Assembly: GCA_021014325.1 (NCBI GenBank)
Contig: CM037476.1
Span: forward strand, 15,040,827-15,104,826
Length of the DNA stretch: 64,000 nt
From: Plazaster borealis
Taxonomy: Eukaryota > Echinodermata > Asteroidea > Forcipulatida > Labidiasteridae
Direction: 5' to 3'
The notes under the pieces are model-generated. The model was not told the DNA's origin. It saw nothing but the letters and a program-made list of their open reading frames with translations, and did no database searches. The position numbers were made by a program, and so were the translations under genes. This document shows, one piece after another, positions 43,798 through 55,578 of this stretch. The number at the start of each line of letters is the position of its first letter. Positions within the stretch are counted from its first letter, which is position 1.

Positions 43798-45665
43798 GAA
43801 CTGACCTCTTCCTCTCCCGTAGCCATGGAGGGGGGGGGGGAGTCAAGCAAGCTCTTTAATGGACGAGGGCGGGGATGATTCTGTTACTTACTGAAGCCCC
43901 AAATGGCTCAGTGAGACACGTAAGGTGGTTTCAATAGTGCGCTGTTGTCGTAATTTGATTGATAAACGTATCAACGCTCTCGGCTTCACAAGATTTTAAA
44001 AGTCCAAGGTTTTGGTTCTCCTCATGTGTCGCTTCGGTATTTGTTTCGGTGTCAGCTTATAAGAGAATATCGTTTTTAAATGAATTGTACAAGGGCTCCC
44101 CCACCAAAAGATTATAAAAAAAATAGCTTTACAAAAAAAATGTGTGGTGTACATATTTAAACTGAATGAGAAACGAAGAAAAAAACACCTTAATTGACAA
44201 AGCATAGATTTAATGGTGGAGCTTCTGACGTTGGAGGAAGTGCAGATCAAGAGATGACCTGTTGTAATGAGGCTGGAGTCGCGGCAGGAAGCTTCTGCCG
44301 TGAGTGTGGTTTTGGGATTGTGCCAAGGGACTGCAAACGACTGCCGGAACTGTAAAGAAAATCTCACAATGGGGAGAAAGGAAAAAGGAAAAAAAAAAAT
44401 GTCCTTGCACTCTACAGAATTGACACACCGAGCACGTGGCTACTGTGTGACAATGACTGAAGGGGGAGGGATGCTCAATCGGTACTTGGCCTACATTTAG
44501 TACGTCAATGCTTTGGAGATGGGCACCAGCTCACATTCAAGGGGGCATTATTGCCTCTGGTTTAACTGGTACTCTTGTGGGTACTGGCATTGTACAGGGA
44601 GAAGACGAGGGTTACCACTTCAGGTGGAAGCCATTTTGAAAAAGAGGACTTATTTTTTACAATCTTATATTCTCATGTGCTTTAAATGTGTTCATAGATA
44701 CATACACACGGATACAACGGGATTGGCTGCCTGGATGGAAATTTTGAAACGCTATATCTACGAAAACGAGAGGGATTTATATTCATTCACTATCAAATCA
44801 TAGATTACTTTTCCAGATGTATTTAGCTAAAATAATGTTGATGAAAATAGAGAGAAAGGAGGAAAAAAAAAAGAAGGATACCGAGGGAGGGGTTTGTAGA
44901 TGACACGTTGCAGAGGTAATATTTTCTAGTGTATATAAATATAAAAAAAAGTGATTTAAAAGTAATTGAAATTATACTTAGTTTGTAGAGAGTATGTCTT
45001 ATTTAGAACCTGTTTAATGATAATTACTGAATGTATGTTCGTACAAGTTTCCACGTAGCTACGTACGTATGGTGTAAGTGTAAATCAAAGATTTGGCTGG
45101 ACCATAATTCCTTGATAGTTGATATCATGAAAATGTGTTTTACTTTTTTCTCTCTCTTCAAGTTAACCTTTTTTAGGGGGTTTGTTTCCACTTGACTGTG
45201 GAATGGCTGTAAACATGCATCTTAAATAATCTTAACTAATTACATACATGGTTAGAACCTACTTTTTTTTCCCTATGATGTTAAAGCGGAGATTGTCTAA
45301 TTTTCAATCAAGTTTGAGCATTCAACATTATTTTTGTTTTTAAAGCTCTATTTTTATAACTGAGATGCTCAGAGATGCTGCAAGGTATTTTATGTTACCC
45401 CCCCCCCCTAGCACCCCCCGCCCGGACACCCCAACCCCCACCCTGTTATTTCAAGATAACTGTCAATCATCACACCCAAAATCTTGTGTGATGTAGCCCT
45501 GTACTTTATCATGATGCAGTCATTTTTGTTCTTTCCCATTCAACGTAATGTAACCAGATTAAGGCTAGGTCTAAATTTTCTGTTTTGTAACAGATGATAA
45601 TTGATACATGTTCATAAGACAAAATGTCATGCAGGCTCTGTGGCTATTAAATTCACTTGACAAAA
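43798..45665 (+). other. Probable 3' untranslated region
   Basis: It follows the TAG directly. Unlike most of the window it contains none of the dispersed families for about 1.9 kb. It has A-runs and AT-rich segments typical of 3' UTRs and ends near an ATTAAA. The 123-codon minus frame at 43996-44367 and the 96-codon plus frame at 44513-44803 show no domain. Confidence 0.35.
45646..45651 (+). terminator. Candidate polyadenylation signal ATTAAA
   Basis: ATTAAA is followed 12-18 nt later by a CA-containing CTTGACAAAA and then a T-rich TTTTTGTCTTCTTTTTTT element. This is the usual signal, cleavage site and downstream U-rich order. Confidence 0.35.
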
Positions 45666-46104
45666 AGCTATTTTTGTCTTCTTTTTTTTAGCCAATTGTT
45701 ACATAACCTAAATTTGATTGGCGAGTGAAGCCTGTTGGGAAACATGTTTCCATGAAGGTTGTCCAAGAAACCTGTTCAGAGTAACCTCTAGAAAGCAGGG
45801 GTTATAAAAAGATTCAATGATTCAACAAAATCGTAGTGACGTCAATTACAGAAGAATATGGCTGTATATTTGTATGGTTTTGGTGATATTTATAAAAAAA
45901 AAACGCAACGCTGTATGTATTTTACAGAATGTATTTTTCAGAGCAGACCTCTATAGTGTCCAGCAAACACTAAAAAAAAAACGATTTCAGGATGTTCTGA
46001 TTCAATTCTGTCCTGAATCGTCGCCAACAAAAAACACCAACAAATTCAAACCTTGAGGCAATTTGAAATCTGACATCAACATCTTTCTTGTTGCAATAGG
46101 GATG
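45666..46104. other. Intergenic stretch
   Basis: A-rich, with no repeat or gene recognised. Confidence 0.4.
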
Positions 46105-46321
46105 TGATTTCTCAGGATTTTTCTGAATGCAGAATTGTCTCAAAATCTCCTTGAGCGCTCAACATTTCTTGAAAGAAGTCAATGAGTCACCTAAGGGAGA
46201 AAGAGTAGTAGTTTTTTTGTCTTTCTGGTGACGTTTTGTAAATCTCCTGACTTGTAACATCTGGGAATAAGGGGGAACCCAGTCCCGAAAGAATCTTCAT
46301 GTTCGGGAAATTTTCCCTGTA
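46105..46321. repeat. Dispersed repeat, family E, internally deleted
   Basis: GATTTCTCAGGATTTTTCTG, AAGGGAGAAAGAGTAGTA, CTTGTAACATCTGGGA and ATAAGGGGGAACCCAG match the other copies. The central CACATTGTG segment is missing. Confidence 0.7.
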
Positions 46322-46567
46322 ATACAAACATTAAAACAAAAATTGTATTATTCTTGTAGGCATTGAAAATGAGCTGCCTTGGAGTATCCTTTTACAATCT
46401 AAAAATTATTGATCCGTAAAAAAATTGTAATAAATGAACGGAAATGTCAAAGTAAAGTTAGGACCAGCATGACATTTTTTATTATTATAATTTTTTTTAA
46501 AGTTAAGCAATAGACCTTTTTTAACTTTCATGTTTTTTGTCTTCAACCCATTCAATTCAATGTACTG

Positions 46568-46720
46568 AGGTGCGGTGGTGTCCAAATTGGAGGCTACAGC
46601 TATGGCTGCGGCTGTAGCTATGGCTGCTGCTATGGCAGGTGCTATGGGCCCTCCCATGTTTCAATGCATGTTCACATGACGATGAAGCCACAGCCGCAAA
46701 TTCGGACACAACCTGAGGCC
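46568..46720. mobile_element. Family G MITE
   Basis: GGTGTCCAAATTGGAGGCTA and GCAAATTCGGACACAACCTG form the ends. The inside is built of GGCTGCGGCTGTAGCTATGG-like hexamers, giving the A-rich IAAAIATAAAIA reading on the minus strand. Confidence 0.75.
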
Positions 46721-46830
46721 GGGAAAAAATTTAGTCTGATCCCTGTATGATCTGATGTGAAAGCAGTATCAATTATTGCATTGCCACCAAGGGTACTTGA
46801 CAAAGATGGTGACAGCAAGGTCTATTGCTT

Positions 46831-46979
46831 ATGCCGTATCCGAATTGACGGATTTAGCTACAGCTAAGACTGTTGCTAAGACTGTTGCTCAGGACGTTGC
46901 TATGGAAGTCCTATACTTCAACGCATGATGATGCGGTGATCCAGCCGTAGCCGTAGCCACCAATTCGGACACAGCCTTA
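46831..46979. mobile_element. Family G MITE
   Basis: The ends are GCCGTATCCGAATTGACGGA and CCACCAATTCGGACACAGCC. The interior has GCTAAGACTGTTGCTAAGAC-type repeats and the ATGATGATGCGG centre shared with 60237-60363. Confidence 0.8.
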
Positions 46980-47355
46980 CTAGAGGTCAAAGCTTTCATA
47001 GGAACAGTGTCAATCCAAATACCCCGGCAAGGAATTTATCCGCCCAATCGGGGTACCCTGTTGCAAAGCCAAACCGATGGTATGTCACTTCTGGTTTTTG
47101 AAAAGGTACATTCATTCCTATTCCTATATAGTTTTCAATACACAAATCTGACAAAACAAACTGTGAAAAATTGGGTGAATATATCAATGCAGGTTGACAA
47201 ATTTTCTTTTAGTTTTTCCGAATGTTACCAAATTTTGTAAAACATAGGGGCTGGGCAATCTTACTAAAAACATTTGCGTTCCCTGTACAGAAAAAGCAAT
47301 CTCGGAGTGTTGATGTGGTTGTTTTACCAAAATGTGGACTTGTCTGATCAGACAT
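46980..47355. other. Noncoding stretch
   Basis: Nothing recognisable. Confidence 0.45.
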
Positions 47356-47546
47356 GGGCCCAATTTCATAAAGCTGTTTAGCAGAAAAATCTGTTTAGCA
47401 AATTTCTTTGCTCAGCAAGAAATGAGTGGGGTACCAGTCACAGCAATGGTCAATGTATGGTATTTTGGCTGGTAACCTATTTTTCTTAAGCAAGAGTTTG
47501 TGTGGTTAGCAATTTTTGTTGCTTACATGCTATATGAAATTGGGCC
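47356..47546 (+). mobile_element. Family A1 MITE, variant
   Basis: It begins GGGCCCAATTTCATAAAGCT, holds GGTACCAGTCACAGCAATG and GGCTGGTAACCTATTTTTC, and ends TATATGAAATTGGGCC. Confidence 0.8.
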
Positions 47547-47690
47547 TGATACAGAGGCAATTGCCCACAATACCCCTGGGCATTGCCTTGGTGCCCCTTG
47601 AAATGTTCATGGTAGACGTGCCCTTTATCAAAGGGAAACAAATGTCTGCCCTTACAAGAAAGATGTAAGAGTTCTGAAATGCAGAACAAG
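47547..47690. repeat. Family F repeat abutting family A
   Basis: TGATACAGAGGCAATTGCCC, GGCATTGCCTTGGTGCCCCT and GTGCCCTTTATCAAAGGG match 33340-33458. In both places family F lies directly beside a family A element. Confidence 0.7.
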
Positions 47691-48711
47691 GATTTTATTC
47701 GCCATCAACTAGAATGAACTTTTCCCCCAAAAAAAGAAATTTGTTAAAAATGAAAATTTGCTTTAAATAGACGAAGCTTGGGGGATAGCTGACATTTTGA
47801 AACACTTTTTTTTGTCCTCTGTGAAGTCACACTGCGACAGTCTATTTTCATCTTCTCTCATTAGCGCTCATCTTCACTTGGCGTTGTGGTGTTTAGACTA
47901 GATAATAACCACTTAATGATGTTTTATAGATTTTCTGAAATCTACAATGAGTAGATGAATGAAAGGATTCAAGCTGCCAAATATATGGCAAATGTATGGC
48001 TTTAATGAGCTACTTTGTGAAGCTTTAACATCGTCATTAGTGCATTTGCTTGAGGTTTTCATCGCTTGCACCGACACAAATCAAACCATTCATCATTTAT
48101 GAAGCTGCTAATTTACATTCCAGGGGAACCAAATTTACAAAACTTGTTATTTGTATGCATATTTGTACGCTTCCTATAGCAGAAAAAAAAAACATCAGCC
48201 AAAATGTTTCATAAACAATGAAGAGGATGAAAACATGATCGTAATTTTCCATACATAATTTAGGCATACAGCAGTAAACAACATCAAAACTCAACACTCA
48301 GTTTCCTCAAAAGCTTGTTAAGCATTTTCATTCAAATTTTTCACAGTCACAGGTAGTATCCATTTCATGTCTCCTAGAAATAAAGGGTTGGAATGAATTT
48401 TACTTTTCCAAACACATGAAATGTGCCATCCTTTGTTGTTTTATTTCGTTTTTTGTACCAGCTCATTTCAGGGAAACCTTGACAAGGAAAAGTAATTGGA
48501 GACTTAATGTGCGTGTAATTACGATGTACATGTAATTATGAACTTCAGGCCATACACACGTAACTTGTTTGCCTATTAGTACAGGGCGCCCTCGCTTGTC
48601 AACACATTGGCTTGCTGAGCACAGTAGACCTTTCACATGGGGCAGCCATTTTTGTATATATCCATTTTAATTCGAGGGGCCTTTTTCCCAAACCTAGGCT
48701 GAGGCCGTGTT
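47691..48711. other. Noncoding stretch
   Basis: No repeat family or exon recognised. Confidence 0.45.
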
Positions 48712-48790
48712 CTAACTAAAGGATTCAATAGTGGCTACAACTGGAAACTGCCATAGCCATAGCCGAAGTCACTTTGGATGTGGCTTCAGG
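48712..48790. repeat. Family G fragment
   Basis: GGCCGTGTTCTAACTA and CCATAGCCATAGCCGAAG with GGATGTGGCTTC resemble one end and part of the interior of family G. Confidence 0.45.
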
Positions 48791-49635
48791 CTCTGGCTTG
48801 GATCCTGTCATCAGTTTTAGAGCAGTGTGCATTTTGCACGATGCTTGAACATCAAACAGAGCCCTGATCCGAAGCAGAGGTTTGGGGAAAAACCCCGGTA
48901 CCCAAACAGGGGCCTGAAGGAAAAAATAGCCTGGCCCCTTTTGTATGGTTTGATTCATACATTAAATTGTTGGTAGTGTATACAGGGAACTGGACAAAGA
49001 TGGCTGCCACCTGTTAAATCAGTACATGCATTTCATGTATAGCTACATGGGTATTCAATTGATTTTTTGTTTGTTTAACCAGATCAGTATTTTCTGAGAA
49101 TCACTTTGTAAAAATATTCCACACATTGATTTAAATATAACAAATGAGTTTTGTTTGCAATTGTTTACCTTTTTTTCTTTGAAACTGTGAATGTGCTACT
49201 CCAAATTTTCAGTCACTATTCAAGTTAATTACTTTCTTAACAATCTTAATTTACGATCCCAAAGAGGGTTAGGGAATACCTTATTTGTGTTGTTTTTAAA
49301 TTAAGAATTAAAAAAAGGATTTTATTTTTGATGAAAGTTACTTTCATAGCAACAAACCAAGTGATTTCAGATTTATACTTTTTACCCTGTAGGTTTTAAT
49401 TTCATGTTTGGTTTTTACCGGGTTCTGAGTCGAACAGAGTATTTTCATTTTTTATTGATTACCTCCTGACTGAAACTTAAAATTATGTTATGTTAGTATT
49501 ATTTGTTTAACTAGTGTGTTGGTTTTTATTAATACGTTTAATTAATTCGAAAAAAATATAAATACGGTTGAGCTGACCAAGTATTGAAAATGGGGTGGTT
49601 ACCCAGACCCCTATAAATCAAGCGAACGAAATTTG
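48791..49635. other. Noncoding stretch
   Basis: AT-rich; nothing recognisable. Confidence 0.45.
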
Positions 49636-49760
49636 TTTAGCGTAGACACATTTTTAACAGAAACCGGTTACCAGCCAAAGTGTCAAGAGGTGTATATAGT
49701 TCTTGACGTGTTACCAGTTTTTTTCTTTCTTTGTCTTCTTTTGCTTAGCAGTCCCTAAGA
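49636..49760 (-). mobile_element. Family A remnant
   Basis: CCGGTTACCAGCCAAAGTGT and TTCTTTTGCTTAGCAG keep the order of an inverted family A interior. Both ends are gone. Confidence 0.45.
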
Positions 49761-50263
49761 AAATAAGTTATTTTTGCAATTGTTATTGATGATTCAGAAA
49801 GTATGAATATCCAAGAGGAGATTAACATAAATTAATATTCAATGATAGATTAGCTCATTGATTGGATAAGAGGCTCTTAACACCCCCCCCCTCCTCGAGG
49901 TTCATCTTATGAGGTGTGTTTGTAATTTGTTTGCTTCCTTTTCACTGGATGAAAAGTTTCGCTCATGTATTTTCATTTAAACAGAGTTTTAGAAAACTTA
50001 TTAAGCTTATTTACTTAGGACTTTATCAAAGTGTATAAAATACAGGTCTTAGTGTGTACATTTTTCTGCTCAATCCTCAGTTTGTATTTTCCTTTCTGGT
50101 GACCCATCCTGTTTGGATCTTTCCAAGTCCCTGATAATCTGTTTGCGGGTCCTAGTTAATTTCTTGATTGTTTTGTTTTGGGGGGTTTTTAACAGATGGA
50201 TTTTGTCAGTTGTGAGTTTGGTATAAATCTGATTGTTTCAAAACTCTCTGTTTGTATGAACAA
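49761..50263. other. Noncoding stretch
   Basis: Nothing recognisable. Confidence 0.45.
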
Positions 50264-50360
50264 GGGTCCAATTTGATGGCTCTGCTGACCGAGGAATTCT
50301 TCGCTTACATCGCCTGTAAAGCGCGGAATTCCGCAGTAAGCAGAGCCATGAAATTGGGCC
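50264..50360. mobile_element. Family A2 MITE, 97 bp
   Basis: GGGTCCAATTTGATGGCTCT and AGAGCCATGAAATTGGGCC enclose GAATTC/GCGGAATTCC repeats. It is almost entirely a hairpin. Confidence 0.85.
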
Positions 50361-50424
50361 AAGGTGGTTATACTTTGCACATTGTGATGCATTGCTTTTA
50401 GCCCGGATTCGGTAGCTTAATAAT

Positions 50425-50616
50425 GGGGCCAATTTCATAGAGCTGCTTAAGCACAAAAAGGAGTTAAGCACAACAAAATTATGCTTACCAGAATAAGGTT
50501 ACCAGCCAAAATACCATGCCACATGTACAATCTGTAACTGGTTTCCTGCTTATTTTGGCTAAGCAGAATATTTTTAAGCAATATTTTCTGCCTAAGCGGC
50601 TCTATGAAAATGGGCT
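50425..50616 (-). mobile_element. Family A1 MITE, minus orientation
   Basis: It begins GGGGCCAATTTCATAGAGCT and carries AAGGTTACCAGCCAAAATAC (reverse of the usual phrase). It ends CGGCTCTATGAAAATGGGC. Confidence 0.85.
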
Positions 50617-50799
50617 TTGGTGAAGTGTTCAAAAACATTGTATTTGTGCAGTAGGCCATTATCTGTATTAAGTAAATATGGAGCTTTATCATAATGTGGC
50701 CATCTAGGCGTCTTGGTCCCTGACTCAGAAGTGTTCAAATTCACATTTCATCTCAAGGAACCTGAGTATTCCTCCCTCCAGACTCTTTTTGGTTTCAAA

Positions 50800-50934
50800 G
50801 GCCGTGTCCAAATTGGCGGCTACTGCTACAGCTATGGCTAGATATCCGCGTCATCATGCATTGAAGTATAGCACGTCCTTAGCAACACCCTTAGCAGTTG
50901 TAGCCTTAGATGTAGCTGTCAACTCGGATACGGT
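50800..50934. mobile_element. Family G MITE
   Basis: GGCCGTGTCCAAATTGGCGG and GTCAACTCGGATACGG form the ends, with a GCATCATGACGCGG-type centre in inverted orientation. Confidence 0.8.
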
Positions 50935-50940
50935 TTAAAG

Positions 50941-51050
50941 CCAGGTCCGAATTGGCAGCTATGGCTGTTGCTAAGGGTGTTGCTAAGGGCAGCCTCAACT
51001 TCAAAGCATGTCGGTTCGATGATCTAGCCGTAGCCACTAATTTGGACTAG
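50941..51050. mobile_element. Family G MITE, adjacent copy
   Basis: CCAGGTCCGAATTGGCAGCT, GCTAAGGGTGTTGCTAAGG and the end CCACTAATTTGGACTAG place it in family G. It starts 6 bp after the previous copy. Confidence 0.75.
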
Positions 51051-51278
51051 ATTAAGTTGAATGGAGAATAAGCAAGATGGCCACAGCCATGATAAAGCTC
51101 TACAGAGGTGTGTGTGCTTATATTGACTGAAAAACTCTTGTTAGATTTCACAGAGAACGAAGCAAATTTCATATGATGTCGTCTCCTAACGACTAATCTA
51201 ATTTGGGGAGTTATACCACAACCAGGATGAATATATTCACAAGCAATCACCTTGTGGTTAGCTTGATGTGAGGATCAA

Positions 51279-51576
51279 GGCCAAGTTTGAAAGAGCTTGC
51301 TTAAGCACAATTGTTTTGCTTACCAGGATAAGATTACCAGCCAAAACACCATTTTGACATGTACTATTTGCGACTGGTTTCCTGCTCATTTTTGCTGAGC
51401 AGGGCCCTATTTTCATGGCTCTGCTTACCACGGAATTCTGTGCTTACTTTCATAGAATCATGTGCTTTAAGGGCTCCCGTAAGCGCAGAATTCCACGGTA
51501 AGCAGAGCCATGAAATTTGATCCAGAACATTTCAAGCAATACTTTCTGCTTAAGCAGTTCTACAATATTAGGTCCC
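51279..51576 (-). mobile_element. Family A1 MITE containing a nested A2 MITE
   Basis: The outer element begins GGCCAAGTTTGAAAGAGCTT and carries AAGATTACCAGCCAAAACAC. It is broken after TTTTTGCTGAGCA and resumes at ACATTTCAAGCAATACTTTC to end in TACAATATTAGGTCCC. Confidence 0.8.
51402..51524. mobile_element. Family A2 MITE nested in A1
   Basis: GGGCCCTATTTTCATGGCTC and AGAGCCATGAAATTTGATCC mark the inner element. CACGGAATTCTG/CAGAATTCCACGG arms pair. It shows that A2 was active after this A1 copy. Confidence 0.85.
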
Positions 51577-52187
51577 CGAGGCTGAGGTTTTTTTTCTTCT
51601 ATCAATGAACAAATTAAAGGAGTTTGGTTTCCCAATCCTGCTATGTCATATTTACAAGTTACCATGGGGATTGATGTGGCAGTAGATTTTGAACAAGCTT
51701 GAGTGATTACAAGCAAAGGCCTTGTCCTCGTTATTGATGGGAATTTGTCCCCCATTCACAGGTAATCTAACCCCCCTTCACAAGTAATCAAGTCGCGGTT
51801 GCGCTGATGTATTTAATGAGCTCAATGCCGATGAATAAATCTATCAAAGGAATTTGTCCAAATCCTGTTCTACATCGGCACAATTTTGTGGTCGGGGGAA
51901 GAATTTTTTATTATTTTATAATTTGATAAATCCCGAAGGAAGCAATATGTCCCCGTTACAGCAATGAACTTTTATCACATACTTGTATTCCACAATCATG
52001 TTCCTTGTATTCTTGAGTGGTCATGGATGTTGTTTGTCAGCAGGGGGCCAGGCTATTTTTCCTTCCAGCCTCTTTCTGGATTGGTTGTTTAGAAGGAGAG
52101 AAAGTCTGCATCATAATGTCAACACAGCTATATTCACAAGTTACCATGCTTTGGTTCAAGTTTGTGCTTTCTCAGGTTTTGTTTCCT
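51577..52187. other. Noncoding stretch
   Basis: Nothing recognisable. Confidence 0.45.
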
Positions 52188-52470
52188 GATTTCAGGATTT
52201 GCTCAAACCTTCAGCCTGCTTGAAAGACGAAAAACCCATCACCAAAGGGAGAAAGAAACAGCCCACATTGTGTTCAAACCTGTAGTTTTGTCTTTCTGGT
52301 GATGCACAGAGTTTGTCAACCTCCTGAATTGTAACATCTGAGAGGTCTTGGTCTAGAATAAGGGGGAACCCAGGCCCGCAAGCCATTCTCAGGAATGTTC
52401 ACATTGGTCAAATCTCACTCCTGTTGGTTGCGTTGTTTTCTTGGAGCATTCCCACCAAGCTGATCATTTC
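52188..52470. repeat. Dispersed repeat, family E, longest copy
   Basis: GATTTCAGGATTTGCTCAAA, AAGGGAGAAAGAAACAG, AATAAGGGGGAACCCAGGCC and GAATGTTCACATTGGTCAAA are followed by a CCACCAAGCTGATCATTTC right edge. The minus frame seen at 29121-29374 is open here too. Confidence 0.75.
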
Positions 52471-52716
52471 AGTGATTTATGTCATTGTCCCCTGTGGCCA
52501 TTATTACCATGATTAGCACTACCCTCTGTCTGTGACCCAACATGACCCCGACATGACCCCCTAAGGGGTTGGGGACTGCCATGGTGTCATGGGGTCACAC
52601 TTTGATGAAGCAGGGAGCGAGTACATCATTAGTGGAGAATAGAATGCCAAGTCTAGACGCTGTGTCTGTTTCAACAACAAAATTAAGAACAAGAAAAAGG
52701 AAACTGTTTCTCTGTA

Positions 52717-52909
52717 GGGCCCAATTTCATAGAGCTGCTTAAGCAGATAATGGTGCTTAAACATTTTCTGCTTAGCAGAAAAGAGCAGGATACCAGTCAC
52801 AAATGGTACAAGGGACCTGGTATTTTGACTGGTAACCCTATTCTGATAAGCATTATTTTATTGTGCTAAGCTACCTTTTGTGCTTAAGCAGCTCTATGAA
52901 ATTGGCTCC
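52717..52909 (+). mobile_element. Family A1 MITE, well preserved
   Basis: GGGCCCAATTTCATAGAGCT and GCTCTATGAAATTGGCTCC are the ends. The interior is canonical, with CAGGATACCAGTCACAAAT and GACTGGTAACCCTATTC. Confidence 0.9.
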
Positions 52910-53502
52910 TGCAGGGGGGAACAGCTATTTTCTTTTGTAGTCACGGATCTCTACCTGCGACATTCAAACTTCGGGTTGTTCAATTCCGTGGAAGGTTTTC
53001 CAGAGATGTTTTCGAAGAATTTTGTCACAGGTTAACTGATTATGGTATGATTTTCACTCCGAGTCGATGTAAATTGAGTTATTCTTTTTGTCCTTAGGCG
53101 TAAGGATAAAAATTTCATGCAGGTGTGGGTTGTTCAACTTAGAAGTGCCGCAGTTAAACTTTTATGTCTGAATTTTTTATTTTTTTATTTTTTTCATTTA
53201 ATTTTAAAGGATATTGGAATATAGAGAGTCCACACTTTTTTCCTTGTCTCACATTTATTTATGATAACCTTTCTGGCCTGTATATCTTAACACCTGTGCA
53301 TTCTTTTTGACCATTATGGAATATTCTTTCAAAAGGCGTTCGGTCCGTCTGTGTTGGGATGTGATATTCGTCATGCGCATTTATTTTGCTCAGACAAAAA
53401 CGATTTATGAACGTCTTAACAGAAATGGAGAAGGACTTCTGTTGTGTTTTTAATCAAGTCAACTCGTCCGCCATTTTATTCTACTGAAGACTGTCAGAGC
53501 AT
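52910..53502. other. Noncoding stretch
   Basis: AT-rich; nothing recognisable. Confidence 0.45.
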
Positions 53503-53740
53503 AATGGGCGCTGCTTAACAGTAAGCAAATTTTTGTGCTAACTATAGCAGAAAAATTTGCTTAAGCGTAAGTGTATTTCAGAGATTAGCAAGAAATTTAG
53601 GCAGCCAGCTTGCGCGTTCACCATGGATTTGCATTGTTGCGGCATTCATTTTCATACAGTAAGCACGGGAAGTTCAGCATGCCTTTTCGTGTGCTTACGG
53701 TTAGCTGCGCTATGAAATGGAAGCAGCTCTGTAAAACTGG
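53503..53740 (-). mobile_element. Family A3 MITE
   Basis: GCTGCTTAACAGTAAGCAAA, GGCAGCCAGCTTGCGCGTTC, GGATTTGCATTGTTG and TTACGGTTAGCTGCGCTATG occur in reverse order in the copy at 56445-56713. This is a third sub-type sharing only the outer logic with A1 and A2. Confidence 0.65.
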
Positions 53741-53819
53741 CTCTCCCGGTCTCTCAGCGCTCAGGACATTTCAATGGCATTTCCAGGCTTCTAGGTACAG
53801 TATTTATGGACCTACATGT

Positions 53820-53930
53820 ACGGCTTTAAGTCCCATCTAAAGGAAAAAGCAATTGTAGTAAAGTGCCTTGCTGAAGGACGCGCATTAAGCACAAAATCGG
53901 CTGATGAGCAGCTCTATGAAATTGGGCCCT
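53820..53930 (+). mobile_element. SINE-like fragment joined to a family A end
   Basis: TTTAAGTCCCATCTAAAGG and AAGTGCCTTGCTGAAGGAC resemble a common SINE core. They are followed by GAGCAGCTCTATGAAATTGG and GCCC, a family A terminus. Its left part is missing. Confidence 0.5.
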
Positions 53931-54260
53931 GATTGAAATGATGAGTTGATTACCACCGTTTTATTTCAGAACTATCAGCCAGTCTCATCAGAGCTCAAAA
54001 TGGTGTCACATTCAGTTTCAAGATTGTGTTCTCACCATCACAAGTTTCAAATCATCTCCTCCTCACTTTGATTGTTTTTGTTTATCACGCAAGCGGGAGG
54101 ATTTGAAAAGTGTCATAGTTTGATTGAATTTGGAGCCGAGTTTCTCTCCTGTGAATTGTTGTGTTGAGCTCCTGTTTTTATGCTGTCACATTGGCCCCTC
54201 TGATTTAAGTGTTTCTGATATCGGTGTCTCTTAAACAAGCATGGAAGTACATGTACCTCT
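53931..54260. other. Noncoding stretch
   Basis: Nothing recognisable. Confidence 0.45.
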
Positions 54261-54375
54261 GATCTTGAAGACCACTAGAGCACACCAGACGAAACGTTGA
54301 GAACGACCAACCAGTGTACTCCTCCACAGCGTACTGAAAAGAATACTTAAAACGCACTACATTTGTTACTCTGCA
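54261..54375 (+). mobile_element. Penelope-like terminal fragment, degenerate
   Basis: CTTGAAGACC (from 54264) and GACGAAACGTTGAGA (from 54288) keep the spacing of the hammerhead-like core at 24.2 and 41.5 kb, but the stem is mutated. GTACTGAAAAGAATAC nearby is the companion inverted word. Confidence 0.5.
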
Positions 54376-55303
54376 AAGGGATTTGGTTCAGTGTTTGAAA
54401 TCGGAGTCAAGTTTATCCTTGGCATTCAGTCAACAGCCCCAAAAAAACCTTTGGAATGTATCAGGCAAGCAGTCAGAGGTCTCCATTGATCCTCGTATAA
54501 TGATGACTGTCATGCCCCTCGTTCCCAAACTCCTGCTAATCTCTCGGGAGTTGCTCCATTGATATGTAACTTCCGGCAGTATAAATGCCAATCAGCTTTT
54601 CTCGGAGTCACTCAATAATTTGACACTCTCCTCAGCTCTCCCTATGACTCCATCAATCTGCAGGTGTTTTCTTCACTCCCTGTGTAAAGACAACATCAGC
54701 TCGGCTCTGTCTCCCCAAACAACTGATCAAAAAGAAATCTGAGGAATTTTCCATCTTTTTTTGTCATCATCTTCTTCCGACAGGCTTTGACTGTTATTGT
54801 TGATTTTTTTTCTTCTCTTCTTTTTTGGATCATCATTGGAAGTCATGATTAGCATACAATGCACGTTGAAGGTCAAGTGTGGAGGGGACAGATCTCTGTC
54901 CCAAGGAATGTTTCCCTTGGTTTGGCAGTGGTGTGTCCCACCAGCATTTTGGAGTTGATGCTGAAGTGTGTGGAAAGATTTGTTGAATCTGAAGTGGGGA
55001 CAAGTTAAAGAGTCATTATATACTGTGTTCCCCTGTGGACAGAAATGTCAGCAGTTTTTATCGCCACATTTTGTACTCTCAAATTCTTGGTTGGTTTTGT
55101 TGTTGTTGGATGTTCCTGTCAGTGTTACTTGCACTCTGTTCTAAGAAACTCTAATTAGAGCATACATTAAATAGAAAAGAAAACCTCACCAAGTTTAACA
55201 CAGAATTCTCGATTTGCACTCCCATGTGGGGGTTTGTTTGAAGCCACTTTTTACTGCCAAGTCAGTCAGAATGTTACCTCAATTTTCCAATAAACAAACT
55301 TAC
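54376..55303. other. Noncoding stretch with a single-copy patch
   Basis: From 54480 to 54720 there are no repeats. A TATAAA-like AGTATAAATGCC lies at about 54579, inside otherwise balanced sequence. It is possibly regulatory; no exon follows. Confidence 0.35.
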
Positions 55304-55578
55304 AGGTAGGCTCATACTTTGGTAATGACCCCAAAAATGTCTGCAGTGTCCATTTGTAAATGCTGTGGCCAGAGATGCAGTTGGTACCCGCTGTCAACTC
55401 GCTAAATGGAATGGATTCAACGTTCTTGATGGAAATACTGTGACTTTTTCTCAACAAATAGACACTGTATTCAGCTGAAACTTTCACAGACGACTTCTAT
55501 TGTATCAGGGTTTTTTTCTTCATAAGTTGGCCCATAAATCAGCAATACGTTGACAAAAAAGAATCTATGAGCCTACCT
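55304..55578. mobile_element. Family H MITE, complete
   Basis: Perfect 13-bp ends AGGTAGGCTCATA and TATGAGCCTACCT enclose a 250-bp interior shared with 11201-11412. It is non-coding and non-autonomous. Confidence 0.8.
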
